A DNA stretch of 64,000 nucleotides from NVTR01 sp036479015 (GTDB lineage Bacteria > Pseudomonadota > Alphaproteobacteria > Rhodobacterales > Rhodobacteraceae), in assembly GCA_036479015.1 (NCBI GenBank), contig JAZGFB010000048.1, positions 69,060 to 133,059 on the forward strand, given 5' to 3'. Shown here piece by piece: positions 33,955-42,551 of the stretch; the stretch's first letter is position 1, and the number at the start of each line of letters is the position of its first letter. A model generated the notes under the pieces. That model ran no database searches, was not told where the DNA came from, and saw nothing but the letters and a program-made list of their open reading frames with translations. Position numbers and translations under genes: made by a program.

Positions 33955-35234
33955 TGGAAAAGAACGCGCCGGTCTTTTCGACTCTTGGGTGTCGGCTGAA
34001 CGCCTATGAAACCGAGGCGATGAAATCATTGGCCGCTGAAAATGGCGTGACCAACCTGGCGGTCGTCAACACCTGCGCCGTCACGTCCCAGGCTGTACAA
34101 AAGTCACGCCAGGAAATCCGGAAACTGCGCAAGCAGAACCCGGATGCCACGCTTATTGTGACCGGGTGCGCCGCCCAGATTGACCCCCAGGCATTTGCCG
34201 GGATGCCCGAAGTAGACAAAGTTTTGGGCAATACCGAAAAGCTGCAACGCGCGGTATGGGCCGGGGCCAGCCCGGATTTCATTGGCGACACCGAGCGGGT
34301 TCAGGTCAATGACATCATGTCGGTGAAAGACACCGCCGGGCATCTTATTGACGGGTTTGGCACCCGATCACGGGCCTATGTTCAGGTTCAGAACGGCTGT
34401 GATCACCGCTGTACTTTTTGCATTATCCCCTATGGGCGCGGCAATTCACGCTCGGTTGCTGCCGGGCAAATCGTCGAGCAAATTAAACGCCTGGTGGGGC
34501 GAGGATATAACGAAGTTGTGCTGACGGGCGTGGATCTAACCAGTTGGGGCGCTGATTTGCCTGCCAGCCCGAAATTGGGCGATCTGGTCATGCGGATACT
34601 TCGGCTGGTGCCGGATTTGGCGCGATTGCGCATATCCTCGATCGATTCCATTGAAGTTGATGACATGCTGATGCAGGCCATCGCAACTGAGCAGCGGCTG
34701 ATGCCGCACCTGCATCTTTCGCTGCAAGCTGGCGATGATATGGTGCTGAAACGCATGAAGCGGCGGCATTTGCGTGACGATGCCATCCAGTTTTGCCAGC
34801 AGGCCCGCGCCCTGCGCCCCGAAATGACGTTTGGGGCCGACATCATTGCCGGGTTCCCAACCGAAACCGAAGCCATGTTTGAACAGTCGCTGGCGCTGGT
34901 GACAGAATGTGATCTGACCTGGCTGCATGTGTTTCCCTATTCTGTGCGTTCAGGAACACCGGCTGCCAGGATGCCACAGGTTGATGGCGGCGCCATCAAA
35001 ACCCGCGCCCGCCGCCTAAGGGCGCTGGGGCAAAAGCAGGTTGATAAGCACCTTGCAGCCCAGGTTGGCCGGTCAGCAAAAGTGTTGGTCGAATCTGCCC
35101 AGATGGGCAGAACCGAGCAGTTCACAGAGGTTCAGTTGGACGACGAACACGCCACCGGCACGCTGATCAACGTAAAAATTACCGGCGTTAGCGCCAACCA
35201 GCTAACATGCGAACCGGGCCGCGCGACCCTGTAA
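33954..35234 (+). CDS. mtaB: tRNA (N6-threonylcarbamoyladenosine-37 C2)-methylthiotransferase MtaB
   Basis: This 426-residue radical-SAM methylthiotransferase has an N-terminal UPF0004 domain with 'STLGCRLNAYETEAM' and cysteines in 'VNTCAVTSQ' and 'VTGCAAQ' for one 4Fe-4S cluster. The radical-SAM motif 'CDHRCTFC' provides the second cluster, and a C-terminal TRAM-like region follows. It makes ms2t6A at position 37 of tRNAs that read ANN codons, including tRNA-Lys, whose gene lies about 900 bases away. A terminator follows at 35351. Confidence 0.92.
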   Translation: MEKNAPVFSTLGCRLNAYETEAMKSLAAENGVTNLAVVNTCAVTSQAVQKSRQEIRKLRKQNPDATLIVTGCAAQIDPQAFAGMPEVDKVLGNTEKLQRAVWAGASPDFIGDTERVQVNDIMSVKDTAGHLIDGFGTRSRAYVQVQNGCDHRCTFCIIPYGRGNSRSVAAGQIVEQIKRLVGRGYNEVVLTGVDLTSWGADLPASPKLGDLVMRILRLVPDLARLRISSIDSIEVDDMLMQAIATEQRLMPHLHLSLQAGDDMVLKRMKRRHLRDDAIQFCQQARALRPEMTFGADIIAGFPTETEAMFEQSLALVTECDLTWLHVFPYSVRSGTPAARMPQVDGGAIKTRARRLRALGQKQVDKHLAAQVGRSAKVLVESAQMGRTEQFTEVQLDDEHATGTLINVKITGVSANQLTCEPGRATL

Positions 35235-35350
35235 TCCGTGCGCGAAAGCGGTCTCAAACGCTACCCCCTTGCGCAACCATCTGTTAGGGCGTATATCCCC
35301 CTTAATAGCGGCGCTCTGGCTTCCACCCCCAAGGCTCCACCGGAATTCAT

Positions 35351-35374
35351 AACGGGCCGCGCGCCCGTTTTTTT
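35351..35374 (+). terminator. Rho-independent terminator after mtaB
   Basis: AACGGGC and GCCCGTT pair around a five-base loop CGCGC, followed by a run of T residues. It separates the dapF-mtaB unit from the rimP-nusA-infB operon. Confidence 0.88.
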
Positions 35375-35447
35375 GTGCCTGAAAGCGGTGTTAATATGTC
35401 TAAACAGGCCACCTGAGAATAATATAGCCTTTAAAGAATCGACCAAA

Positions 35448-36026
35448 ATGAGCGACCTGATAGCAAAAGCAGCGATTGACCGGCGCCTTGCCGAGATCAT
35501 TCAACCCGTGATCGAAGACATGGGGTTCGAACTTGTGCGCGTGCGGCTGATGGGCAAAACCTACACCACCGTTCAGGTGATGGCAGAACGCCCGACAGGC
35601 GGCATAGAGGTCGACGAATGCGCGGCGATTTCAACTGCCCTTGGGGCGGTTCTGGACGTGGAAGACCCGATCAAGGATGAATATACGCTAGAGGTTTCAA
35701 GCCCCGGCATTGACCGGCCCCTAACCCGGCTGAAGGATTTTGATACCTGGCAGGGATATGAGGCCAAGATTGAAACGGCCGAACTTATTGACGGCCAGCG
35801 CCGTTTTAAGGGCATGTTGGCAGGGGTCGAAAATGATGAGGTTCTGATCACCATTGATCAGGGCACTGTGGGCCTGAAATTTGACTGGCTGACAGACGCC
35901 AAGCTGGTGCTTAGTGATGAGTTGATCCGCGAAATGCTACGCCAGCGCAAAGCCGCTGGCACCTTGAATGAAGACGATTTTGACACCATAGAAACCGAAA
36001 CAACCGACGGTTCCCAGGAGGACTAG
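35448..36026 (+). CDS. rimP: Ribosome maturation factor RimP
   Basis: This 192-residue protein is needed for late maturation of the 30S subunit. It opens 'MSDLIAKAAIDRRLAEIIQP' and contains the family motif 'LEVSSPGIDRPLTRLKDF' near residue 85. The open frame extends 70 codons upstream through the mtaB terminator, so the ATG at 35448 is the credible start. It begins the rimP-nusA-ylxR-infB transcription unit, with nusA five bases downstream. Confidence 0.94.
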   Translation: MSDLIAKAAIDRRLAEIIQPVIEDMGFELVRVRLMGKTYTTVQVMAERPTGGIEVDECAAISTALGAVLDVEDPIKDEYTLEVSSPGIDRPLTRLKDFDTWQGYEAKIETAELIDGQRRFKGMLAGVENDEVLITIDQGTVGLKFDWLTDAKLVLSDELIREMLRQRKAAGTLNEDDFDTIETETTDGSQED

Positions 36027-36030
36027 AAAT

Positions 36031-37668
36031 ATGGCAATCACCTCAGCAAACCAGCTGGAACTTTTGCAAACAGCCGAGGCTGTCGCGCGCGAAAAAATGA
36101 TCGACCCGGTGTTGGTTATTGAAGCGATGGAAGAAAGCCTGTCACGCGCTGCCAAGTCGCGTTACGGCGCTGAAATGGACATTCGCGTGGTGATTGACCG
36201 TAAAACCGGGCGGGCCACATTTACCCGTGTGCGCACGGTTGTAAAAGCCGATGAACTGGAAAATTACCAAGCGGAATTCACCGTTGAGGACGCCAAGCAA
36301 TATATGGATGACCCAAGTGTCGGCGATGTTTTCAGCGAAGAAGTCCCGCCTGTTGAAATGGGTCGGATCGCCGCCCAAGCCGCAAAGCAGGTGATCTTGC
36401 AGAAAATTCGCGAAGCTGAACGGGATCGCCAGTTCGAAGAATTCGAAGATCGCGCCGGTACAATCATTAACGGCCTGGTCAAGCGCGAAGAGTATGGCAA
36501 TGTCATTGTTGACGTTGGCACCGGCGAAGCCATTCTGCGGCGCAACGAAAAAATTGGCCGCGAAAGCTATCGCCCCAATGACCGTATCCGCTGTTACATC
36601 AAGGAAGTACGCCGTGAAATGCGCGGCCCGCAGATTTTCCTGTCGCGCACAGCACCAGAATTTATGGCCGAGCTGTTCAAGATGGAAGTTCCGGAAATTT
36701 ACGACAATATCATTGAGATCAAAGCCGTGGCCCGTGATCCAGGCAGCCGCGCCAAAATCGCGGTGATTTCCTATGATGGTTCGATTGATCCGGTCGGTGC
36801 CTGTGTCGGTATGCGCGGCAGCCGGGTTCAGGCTGTGGTGAACGAATTGCAGGGTGAAAAAATTGACATCATCCCCTGGAACGAAGACGCGCCAACCTTC
36901 CTTGTGAACGCATTGCAGCCTGCTGAGGTCAGCAAAGTTGTGCTGGATGAGGATGCCGGTAAAATCGAAGTGGTCGTTCCAGATGAGCAGCTTTCGCTTG
37001 CCATTGGCCGTCGCGGTCAAAACGTCCGTCTGGCCAGCCAACTGACTGGCCTGGACATCGACATCATGACCGAGGCGGATGAATCTTCCCGACGTCAGGC
37101 CGAGTTTGAAACGCGGACCAAGCTGTTTATGGAAGCGCTTGATGTGGACGAATTCTTTGCACAACTGCTGGTTTCTGAAGGCTTCACGTCACTTGAAGAA
37201 GTCGCCTATGTCGAAGCCGGTGAATTGCTGGTTATTGATGGTGTTGATGAAGATACCGCCAGCGAACTGCAAGCGCGTGCCAAAGACTTTATCGACGGCC
37301 AGAACAAAAAAGCCGTGGACCACGCCAAAGAACTGGGCGCCGAAGAAAGCCTGATCACCTATGACGGCCTGACCCCACAAATGGTGGAAGCGCTGGCTGA
37401 AGACGGTGTTAAAACGCTGGATGAATTTGCGTCTTGCGCTGATTGGGAGCTGGCAGGCGGCTGGACCACCATTGCCGGCGAGCGGGTTAAGGATGACGGC
37501 ATACTTGAAAAGTTTGATATGAGCCTTGAGGAGGCTCAGGTGCTTGTCATGACTGCGCGTATTCAATTGGGCTGGGTCGATCCTGCTGATTTGGCATCAG
37601 AAGATGGCGAAGATGGTGAAGCCGAAAGCTCAGATGATGCGGACATTACCGAAGGGGCTGAGGCCTAG
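36031..37668 (+). CDS. nusA: Transcription termination/antitermination factor NusA
   Basis: This 545-residue RNA polymerase-binding factor has the N-terminal polymerase-binding domain, an S1 domain (about 135-200), two KH domains (with 'ACVGMRGSRVQAV' and 'LAIGRRGQNVRLA') and a C-terminal pair of helix-hairpin-helix acidic repeats ending in an Asp/Glu-rich tail. It modulates pausing, termination and rRNA antitermination. Its stop is 19 bases before the ylxR start. Confidence 0.96.
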   Translation: MAITSANQLELLQTAEAVAREKMIDPVLVIEAMEESLSRAAKSRYGAEMDIRVVIDRKTGRATFTRVRTVVKADELENYQAEFTVEDAKQYMDDPSVGDVFSEEVPPVEMGRIAAQAAKQVILQKIREAERDRQFEEFEDRAGTIINGLVKREEYGNVIVDVGTGEAILRRNEKIGRESYRPNDRIRCYIKEVRREMRGPQIFLSRTAPEFMAELFKMEVPEIYDNIIEIKAVARDPGSRAKIAVISYDGSIDPVGACVGMRGSRVQAVVNELQGEKIDIIPWNEDAPTFLVNALQPAEVSKVVLDEDAGKIEVVVPDEQLSLAIGRRGQNVRLASQLTGLDIDIMTEADESSRRQAEFETRTKLFMEALDVDEFFAQLLVSEGFTSLEEVAYVEAGELLVIDGVDEDTASELQARAKDFIDGQNKKAVDHAKELGAEESLITYDGLTPQMVEALAEDGVKTLDEFASCADWELAGGWTTIAGERVKDDGILEKFDMSLEEAQVLVMTARIQLGWVDPADLASEDGEDGEAESSDDADITEGAEA

Positions 37669-37687
37669 TTGGCCTCAGTTACTGCGC

Positions 37688-38317
37688 ATGACACGTGGCG
37701 GTCGACATAAACACCGGGATGACCCCGAGCGCAGGTGCATCGTCACCGGCGAGACGCAGCCAAAGCGGGGAATGATCCGCTTTGTCGCTGGCCCTGACGG
37801 GGCCATTGTTCCTGACGTGCTGGAAAAGCTGCCGGGGCGCGGTATTTGGGTAAGCTGCGAACGCAGTGTTTTGGAAGACGCAATTAAAAAGGGGCTATTT
37901 GCCCGGGCCGCCAGGTCTCAGGCATCTTTGCCATCTGATCTGGTGGAAGAGGTTGAAAAACAGCTGGTCCGAAGGGTCATAGATTTGGTTTCAATGTCAC
38001 GTAAGACAGCATCGGCTGTTGCGGGATTTGAAAAAGTTAAAAGCTGGCTATCTGACGGTCGTGCAAAGGTATTATTGCAGGCATCAGATGGATCAGACCG
38101 GGGCAAGGGCAAACTATGGACCCCTGAAGGCGGTCGATTTTTTGGAATGTTGAGCGCATCAGAATTGGGTTTGGCATTTGGACGGGAAAGTGTGATACAT
38201 GGCGCGCTTGGCGCTGGTGGACTCACGTTACGTGTTATAGACGAGGCTACGCGACTTTCGGGCTTTCGCGAAATAGATGGCGGGAAGACCGCTGGAAAAG
38301 GTAAGACGACTAAATGA
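37688..38317 (+). CDS. YlxR-family RNA-binding protein with C-terminal L7Ae-like part
   Basis: This 209-residue protein has the YlxR domain, with 'ERRCIVTGETQPKRGMIRFV' and 'GRGIWVSCERSVLEDAI', followed by a second domain resembling the L7Ae/L30e RNA-binding fold. Such fusions are usual in alphaproteobacteria between nusA and infB. It may help translation or act as a nucleoid/RNA-associated factor. The ATG at 37688 is the first after the nusA stop. Its end overlaps infB by four bases. Confidence 0.88.
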   Translation: MTRGGRHKHRDDPERRCIVTGETQPKRGMIRFVAGPDGAIVPDVLEKLPGRGIWVSCERSVLEDAIKKGLFARAARSQASLPSDLVEEVEKQLVRRVIDLVSMSRKTASAVAGFEKVKSWLSDGRAKVLLQASDGSDRGKGKLWTPEGGRFFGMLSASELGLAFGRESVIHGALGAGGLTLRVIDEATRLSGFREIDGGKTAGKGKTTK

Positions 38318-40809
38318 GTGATAGTGACGGCAAAAAAACATTGGGCCTATCTGGTGGTCCGCGCTCCAATCAGGTGAAGCAAAGCTTTAGCCATGGTCGG
38401 ACCAAAAATGTTGTGGTTGAAACCAAGCGCAAACGTGTCGTGGTTCCAAAGGCGAATCCTGTACCGGAAGCACCCAAAGCCGCATCCGCTACACCTAAAA
38501 AGCTTTCGGCGTTAACGTCAAAACGCCCGGCTGGGATCTCTGATGCCGTTTTGGAACGCCGCTTAAGGGCGCTGAAAGAAGCGAAAGCCAGGGAAGTCGA
38601 AGACGCAAAAATTCGCTTGGCTGAAGAAGAAAAACGTCAGTCAGATCGCGCACGTCGTCGCGAAGAAGCCGATGCAAAAGAGCGCGAAGAAAAAGAGCGC
38701 GAAGACCGCCTGCGTCAAAAGACTGCGGACGCTGAAAGCAAAAAACGTGAAGAAGAGGCAAGTGCACTGCGGGCTGCAGAAGCCTCAGCCGCAGGGCCCG
38801 ATGATGCGCCGGTTCAACGCGCAGCCGCGAAGCCGTCGACTGCACCCCGTAAAACTGACCGCGAACCGCGGCGGGAAAATAAGGGTAAAGCCGAGCGAAA
38901 TGATGGTCGGCGATCCGGAAAATTAACCCTTAATCAGGCCCTGTCCGGCCGTGACGGTAACCGTCAGCGTTCAATGGCGCAAATTAAGCGCAAACAGGAA
39001 CGTGCACGCCTTAAGGCGTTGGGGGGTGTCGAAGTTCACGAAAAAATCGTTCGTGATGTTCAAGTGCCAGAAACCATTGTGGTTCAAGAACTTGCAAACC
39101 GCATGGCCGAACGCGTGGTCGATGTGGTCAAGTCGCTGATGCAAAGCGGCATGATGGTGACCCAAAATCAGGTTATCGATGCCGATACTGCCGAACTGAT
39201 TGTTGAAGAGTTCGGCCATAAAATTGTGCGCGTTTCAGACGCCGATGTGGAAGATGTGATCGCCACTGTGGAAGACGACGCAGCCGATCTTGTCGCGCGC
39301 CCGCCGGTCATTACGGTAATGGGTCACGTGGACCACGGCAAAACATCGCTGTTGGATGCCATTCGGAAAACCAAAGTGGTTACCGGTGAAGCCGGGGGCA
39401 TTACCCAGCATATCGGCGCCTATCAGGTGACATCCGATGATGACACTTTGATGACATTTCTGGACACGCCCGGGCATGCTGCATTTACGTCAATGCGCGC
39501 CCGCGGTGCACAGGTCACCGATATTGTAATTCTGGTTGTTGCTGCAGATGATGCGGTGATGCCCCAGACGATTGAAGCGATCCACCATGCCAAGGCAGCC
39601 AATGTGCCAATGATTGTGGCAATTAATAAGATCGATCGGCCAGCGGCAAACCCAGATAAAGTGCGTACCGATCTGTTGCAGCATGAGGTGATCGTCGAGA
39701 AAATGTCCGGCGATGTTCTGGATGTTGAAGTCTCAGCCATTGACGGCACCGGGCTTGATAAGTTGTTGGAAAATATAGCCCTGCAATCAGAGCTGTTGGA
39801 CCTGAAGGCAAACCCCAATCGTTCAGCTGTCGGGGCCGTTATCGAAGCCCAGCTTGATGTTGGCCGCGGCCCGGTTGCCACGGTTCTGGTTCAAAACGGC
39901 ACATTGCGCCAGGGCGACATTTTTGTTGTTGGCCAGCAATGGGGTAAAGTGCGCGCGCTGATCAGTGACAAGGGTGACCGCATCAAACAGGCGGGTCCGT
40001 CGGTGCCAGTGGAAGTGCTTGGTCTAAACGGCACACCGGAAGCCGGTGACGTTCTGAACGTCGTCGAAACCGAGGCTCAGGCACGCGAAATCGCCGATTA
40101 CCGGGCCCATGCTGCCAAGGAAAACCGTGCGGCAGTTGGCGCGGCTACGACCCTTGAACAGCTGATGGAAAAAGCCAAGTCTGATGAAGACGTCGCCGAA
40201 TTGCCTATTCTGGTTAAGACCGATGTGCAGGGCTCTGCCGAAGCAATTACCCAGGCCATGGCAAAAATTGGCAATGACGAAGTTCGCGTTCGTGTGCTGC
40301 ATTCCGGTGTCGGGGCGATCACAGAATCTGATGTTGGCCTGGCAGAGGCATCCGGCGCGCCGGTGTTTGGTTTTAATGTTCGGGCCAATGCAACCGCGCG
40401 AGCTGTAGCCAACCAAAAAGGTGTCGAAATACGGTACTATTCTGTGATCTATGATCTGGTTGATGACGTCAAAGCCGCGGCCTCTGGCCTGCTCTCGGCC
40501 GAAGTCCGCGAAAACTTTATCGGCTACGCCGAGATCAAAGAAGTCTTCAAAGTATCCCACATCGGCAAAATTGCCGGTTGTCTTGTTACCGAAGGTATCG
40601 CCCGCCGCTCAGCTGGCGTACGCCTGCTGCGCGACAATGTGGTGATCCACGAAGGTACTTTGAAAACGCTTAAGCGCTTCAAAGACGAAGTGTCCGAGGT
40701 TCAGTCTGGGCAGGAATGCGGGATGGCGTTTGAAAAATACGAAGACATTCGCGCGGGCGATGTGATCGAAATATTCGAACGCGAAGAAATAGAGCGCAAC
40801 CTGACTTAG
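38314..40809 (+). CDS. infB: Translation initiation factor IF-2
   Basis: This 831-residue GTPase delivers initiator tRNA to the 30S subunit. It has a long charged, Glu/Arg/Lys-rich N-terminal region (about 85-230), an IF2_N segment, then the G domain with G1 'GHVDHGKTSLL', G3 'DTPGHAAF' and G4 'NKID'. Domains II-IV follow. A small opposite-strand gene lies just after the stop. No clear intrinsic terminator is visible downstream. Confidence 0.96.
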   Translation: MSDSDGKKTLGLSGGPRSNQVKQSFSHGRTKNVVVETKRKRVVVPKANPVPEAPKAASATPKKLSALTSKRPAGISDAVLERRLRALKEAKAREVEDAKIRLAEEEKRQSDRARRREEADAKEREEKEREDRLRQKTADAESKKREEEASALRAAEASAAGPDDAPVQRAAAKPSTAPRKTDREPRRENKGKAERNDGRRSGKLTLNQALSGRDGNRQRSMAQIKRKQERARLKALGGVEVHEKIVRDVQVPETIVVQELANRMAERVVDVVKSLMQSGMMVTQNQVIDADTAELIVEEFGHKIVRVSDADVEDVIATVEDDAADLVARPPVITVMGHVDHGKTSLLDAIRKTKVVTGEAGGITQHIGAYQVTSDDDTLMTFLDTPGHAAFTSMRARGAQVTDIVILVVAADDAVMPQTIEAIHHAKAANVPMIVAINKIDRPAANPDKVRTDLLQHEVIVEKMSGDVLDVEVSAIDGTGLDKLLENIALQSELLDLKANPNRSAVGAVIEAQLDVGRGPVATVLVQNGTLRQGDIFVVGQQWGKVRALISDKGDRIKQAGPSVPVEVLGLNGTPEAGDVLNVVETEAQAREIADYRAHAAKENRAAVGAATTLEQLMEKAKSDEDVAELPILVKTDVQGSAEAITQAMAKIGNDEVRVRVLHSGVGAITESDVGLAEASGAPVFGFNVRANATARAVANQKGVEIRYYSVIYDLVDDVKAAASGLLSAEVRENFIGYAEIKEVFKVSHIGKIAGCLVTEGIARRSAGVRLLRDNVVIHEGTLKTLKRFKDEVSEVQSGQECGMAFEKYEDIRAGDVIEIFEREEIERNLT

Positions 40810-40874
40810 GGTCGTGCTCGATTAATCCAGCACCCGCTGGTTTCGTTCGAATAAATGGATAACAGTCTTCCTGG

Positions 40875-41015
40875 TCAGGCGGCCATTTCAGCCGCGACCG
40901 GCATGCCTTGGAATTGGCGTTTGCCAACCCGGACGACCATTTGGCCATCTGCAAGGTTGCGTACAAATGTGCCTTGCACATAGACACAGCTTCCAATGAG
41001 TATCGTTTTGAGCAT
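40875..41015 (-). CDS. Small conserved-looking protein of 46 residues
   Basis: An ATG at 41015 opens a 46-residue frame beginning 'MLKTILIGSCVYVQGTFV' and continuing with 'ADGQMVVRVGKRQFQGMPV'. The alternating beta-strand pattern and balanced codon use look like a real protein. I recall similar short hypothetical proteins in Rhodobacterales, but I cannot confirm it here. It converges on infB, 65 bases from its stop. A GGGGGA stretch lies ten bases upstream of the start. Function is unknown. Confidence 0.6.
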   Translation of the reverse strand: MLKTILIGSCVYVQGTFVRNLADGQMVVRVGKRQFQGMPVAAEMAA

Positions 41016-41339
41016 TGAACTTTATCCCCCAAAGTTCTGTTGTTTTCAACCTACAAGGAAACCGCCCCCATTTACCATAAATTTTGTTAATTATTTGTGA
41101 ATTTGGCATAACTTTGCTCAAAAAGTGAAGATCAGAGTGGTTTTCTTAAATTATCCACAGCTGAGGTGCATCTTAGCCATTACGCAAGATCCAGATAAAG
41201 TTTCCTGATCTAAGAAAACAAGACAGGGGTGCGGTTTTGGGCGCGTGGTTACTTCTCGGCCACGTCAGGTAACGTGACTTACGACATCATAGTTCAGTAT
41301 CTAAATATGCACTCCAAACGCAAATCTACCGGTAGCCCA
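41016..41339. other. A/T-rich gene-free stretch with one DnaA box
   Basis: This 324-base gap separates the small 46-residue gene from the HlyD-like gene. It is visibly A/T-rich around 41080-41160 and holds one perfect DnaA box, TTATCCACA, at 41151-41159. I found no further perfect box, no tRNA and no clear terminator. It marks the shift from the core operon to the lower-GC accessory cluster. Confidence 0.4.
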
Positions 41340-42551
41340 TCAGTTCTTTGCACCGTTAGAAACAACCTGTTTGACCACGTCCAATATTGCAGCCCCGGCA
41401 ATAAGATCATTTTGCGAGATGCGAATAGCCGAAACTGTGTTGCGCCCATAAAGCGCAATGCCGTTTACAGGATCTGCCAGGCGCAAAATACTTTCTTCCT
41501 CAAGCTTGATGAATAAATTTATTTTGTCCCCATCGGCGTCAGATAAGTTGCTGACTGTGCCGTGATAAGGTGTGGGGAAGCGCACAGACCCAAGTAAGTG
41601 AATTTCAATTTTACTGCCAAGCGGTATCTTTTGGGCATCGGCAATGGGCACGTTAAAATCGGCCACATAAATGGCAGATTTTTCGGGAATTACCTCAATT
41701 ATTTCAACTCCGTAATTCAAATTCACGGCTGTGTCTACGGATCTGATCCGGTTAATCGTGCCGTTTCTCAACACATGAATTCGCGGCCGCCTGATGTGAC
41801 TTCTTAGCTGAGAAATGCCATATGTGAGCTGCAGAATACTTTCAGATACTTGTTCTGTTTCACTGTGAATAGCTTGGTTCCTGGTCAATATCGCTGTCGC
41901 TATTTGGCGTTCAATATCCAGAACTTTGGTACTTATTCGATTGCGCGCCAGACTAAGCGCCAAGGCCCGCTCCGCCTGAACTGTATCTGCGGCGCGATCA
42001 TTTAACGTAAACAGCCCAATAAAATGGGTCAGAATTTTACCTTCCTCAAGCAATATTTGCCGTTGGTCCGTAAGTATTTGTAACTTGATAGCATGCTCTT
42101 CCAGCAGCAATCGGCATTTTGCATCTATTTGTGCAGCAGTATCACCATCCAAGTCATTGGTTTCGCTGGGGATTGTTTTTTCTGATAGGCAATAAAGCAA
42201 TCGAGTTTGTGCTAATATTTTCTGGGCGTAGGTTTGTGTTAAGGCTTCCATTACCTCAACATTTAGCGTCGCCACAACTTGCCCAGAAACCACGGCATCT
42301 CCGAAATCGACCAGTATTTGATCCAAAGAAGCATATGCAGGTAATTGAATAGACAGTGGTTCCTGACTGGGTCGTAAAGTACCCAGATAGGTCTTGTGGG
42401 TCGGGTAACTGAGTTGGAACAAAACCAGCACTAAACCTGCGCCGGTCACAAACATCACACTGACAGTGATAACCAGCCAGATAAACCTGGATAACCTGAC
42501 CGGAGCGCGCGCCAGCGATGTATAGCTGTTTTCAGCTCTCTGATTTGACAT
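41340..42551 (-). CDS. HlyD-like membrane fusion protein
   Basis: This protein of about 403 residues has one N-terminal membrane helix (about 22-46). A biotinyl-lipoyl-like segment ('LDQILVDFGDAVVSGQVVAT') follows, then a long helical hairpin (about 100-245) and a beta-rich C-terminal part of the periplasmic adaptor type. Adaptors of this kind link an inner-membrane ABC exporter to an outer-membrane channel. The ATG at 42551 overlaps the end of the ABC gene by 20 bases, so the two are coupled. A TTG at 42599 is a less likely start. No TolC-like channel gene is nearby. Confidence 0.8.
   Translation of the reverse strand: MSNQRAENSYTSLARAPVRLSRFIWLVITVSVMFVTGAGLVLVLFQLSYPTHKTYLGTLRPSQEPLSIQLPAYASLDQILVDFGDAVVSGQVVATLNVEVMEALTQTYAQKILAQTRLLYCLSEKTIPSETNDLDGDTAAQIDAKCRLLLEEHAIKLQILTDQRQILLEEGKILTHFIGLFTLNDRAADTVQAERALALSLARNRISTKVLDIERQIATAILTRNQAIHSETEQVSESILQLTYGISQLRSHIRRPRIHVLRNGTINRIRSVDTAVNLNYGVEIIEVIPEKSAIYVADFNVPIADAQKIPLGSKIEIHLLGSVRFPTPYHGTVSNLSDADGDKINLFIKLEEESILRLADPVNGIALYGRNTVSAIRISQNDLIAGAAILDVVKQVVSNGAKN

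Noticed and set aside
35235..35350. Sequence after mtaB that briefly resembles part of a tRNA
   Set aside because: No cloverleaf can be built; acceptor and T arms do not pair.
36142..37164. A 340-codon open frame on the minus strand inside nusA
   Set aside because: It is antisense to an unmistakable nusA gene, has no family features and arises from codon bias on the opposite strand.
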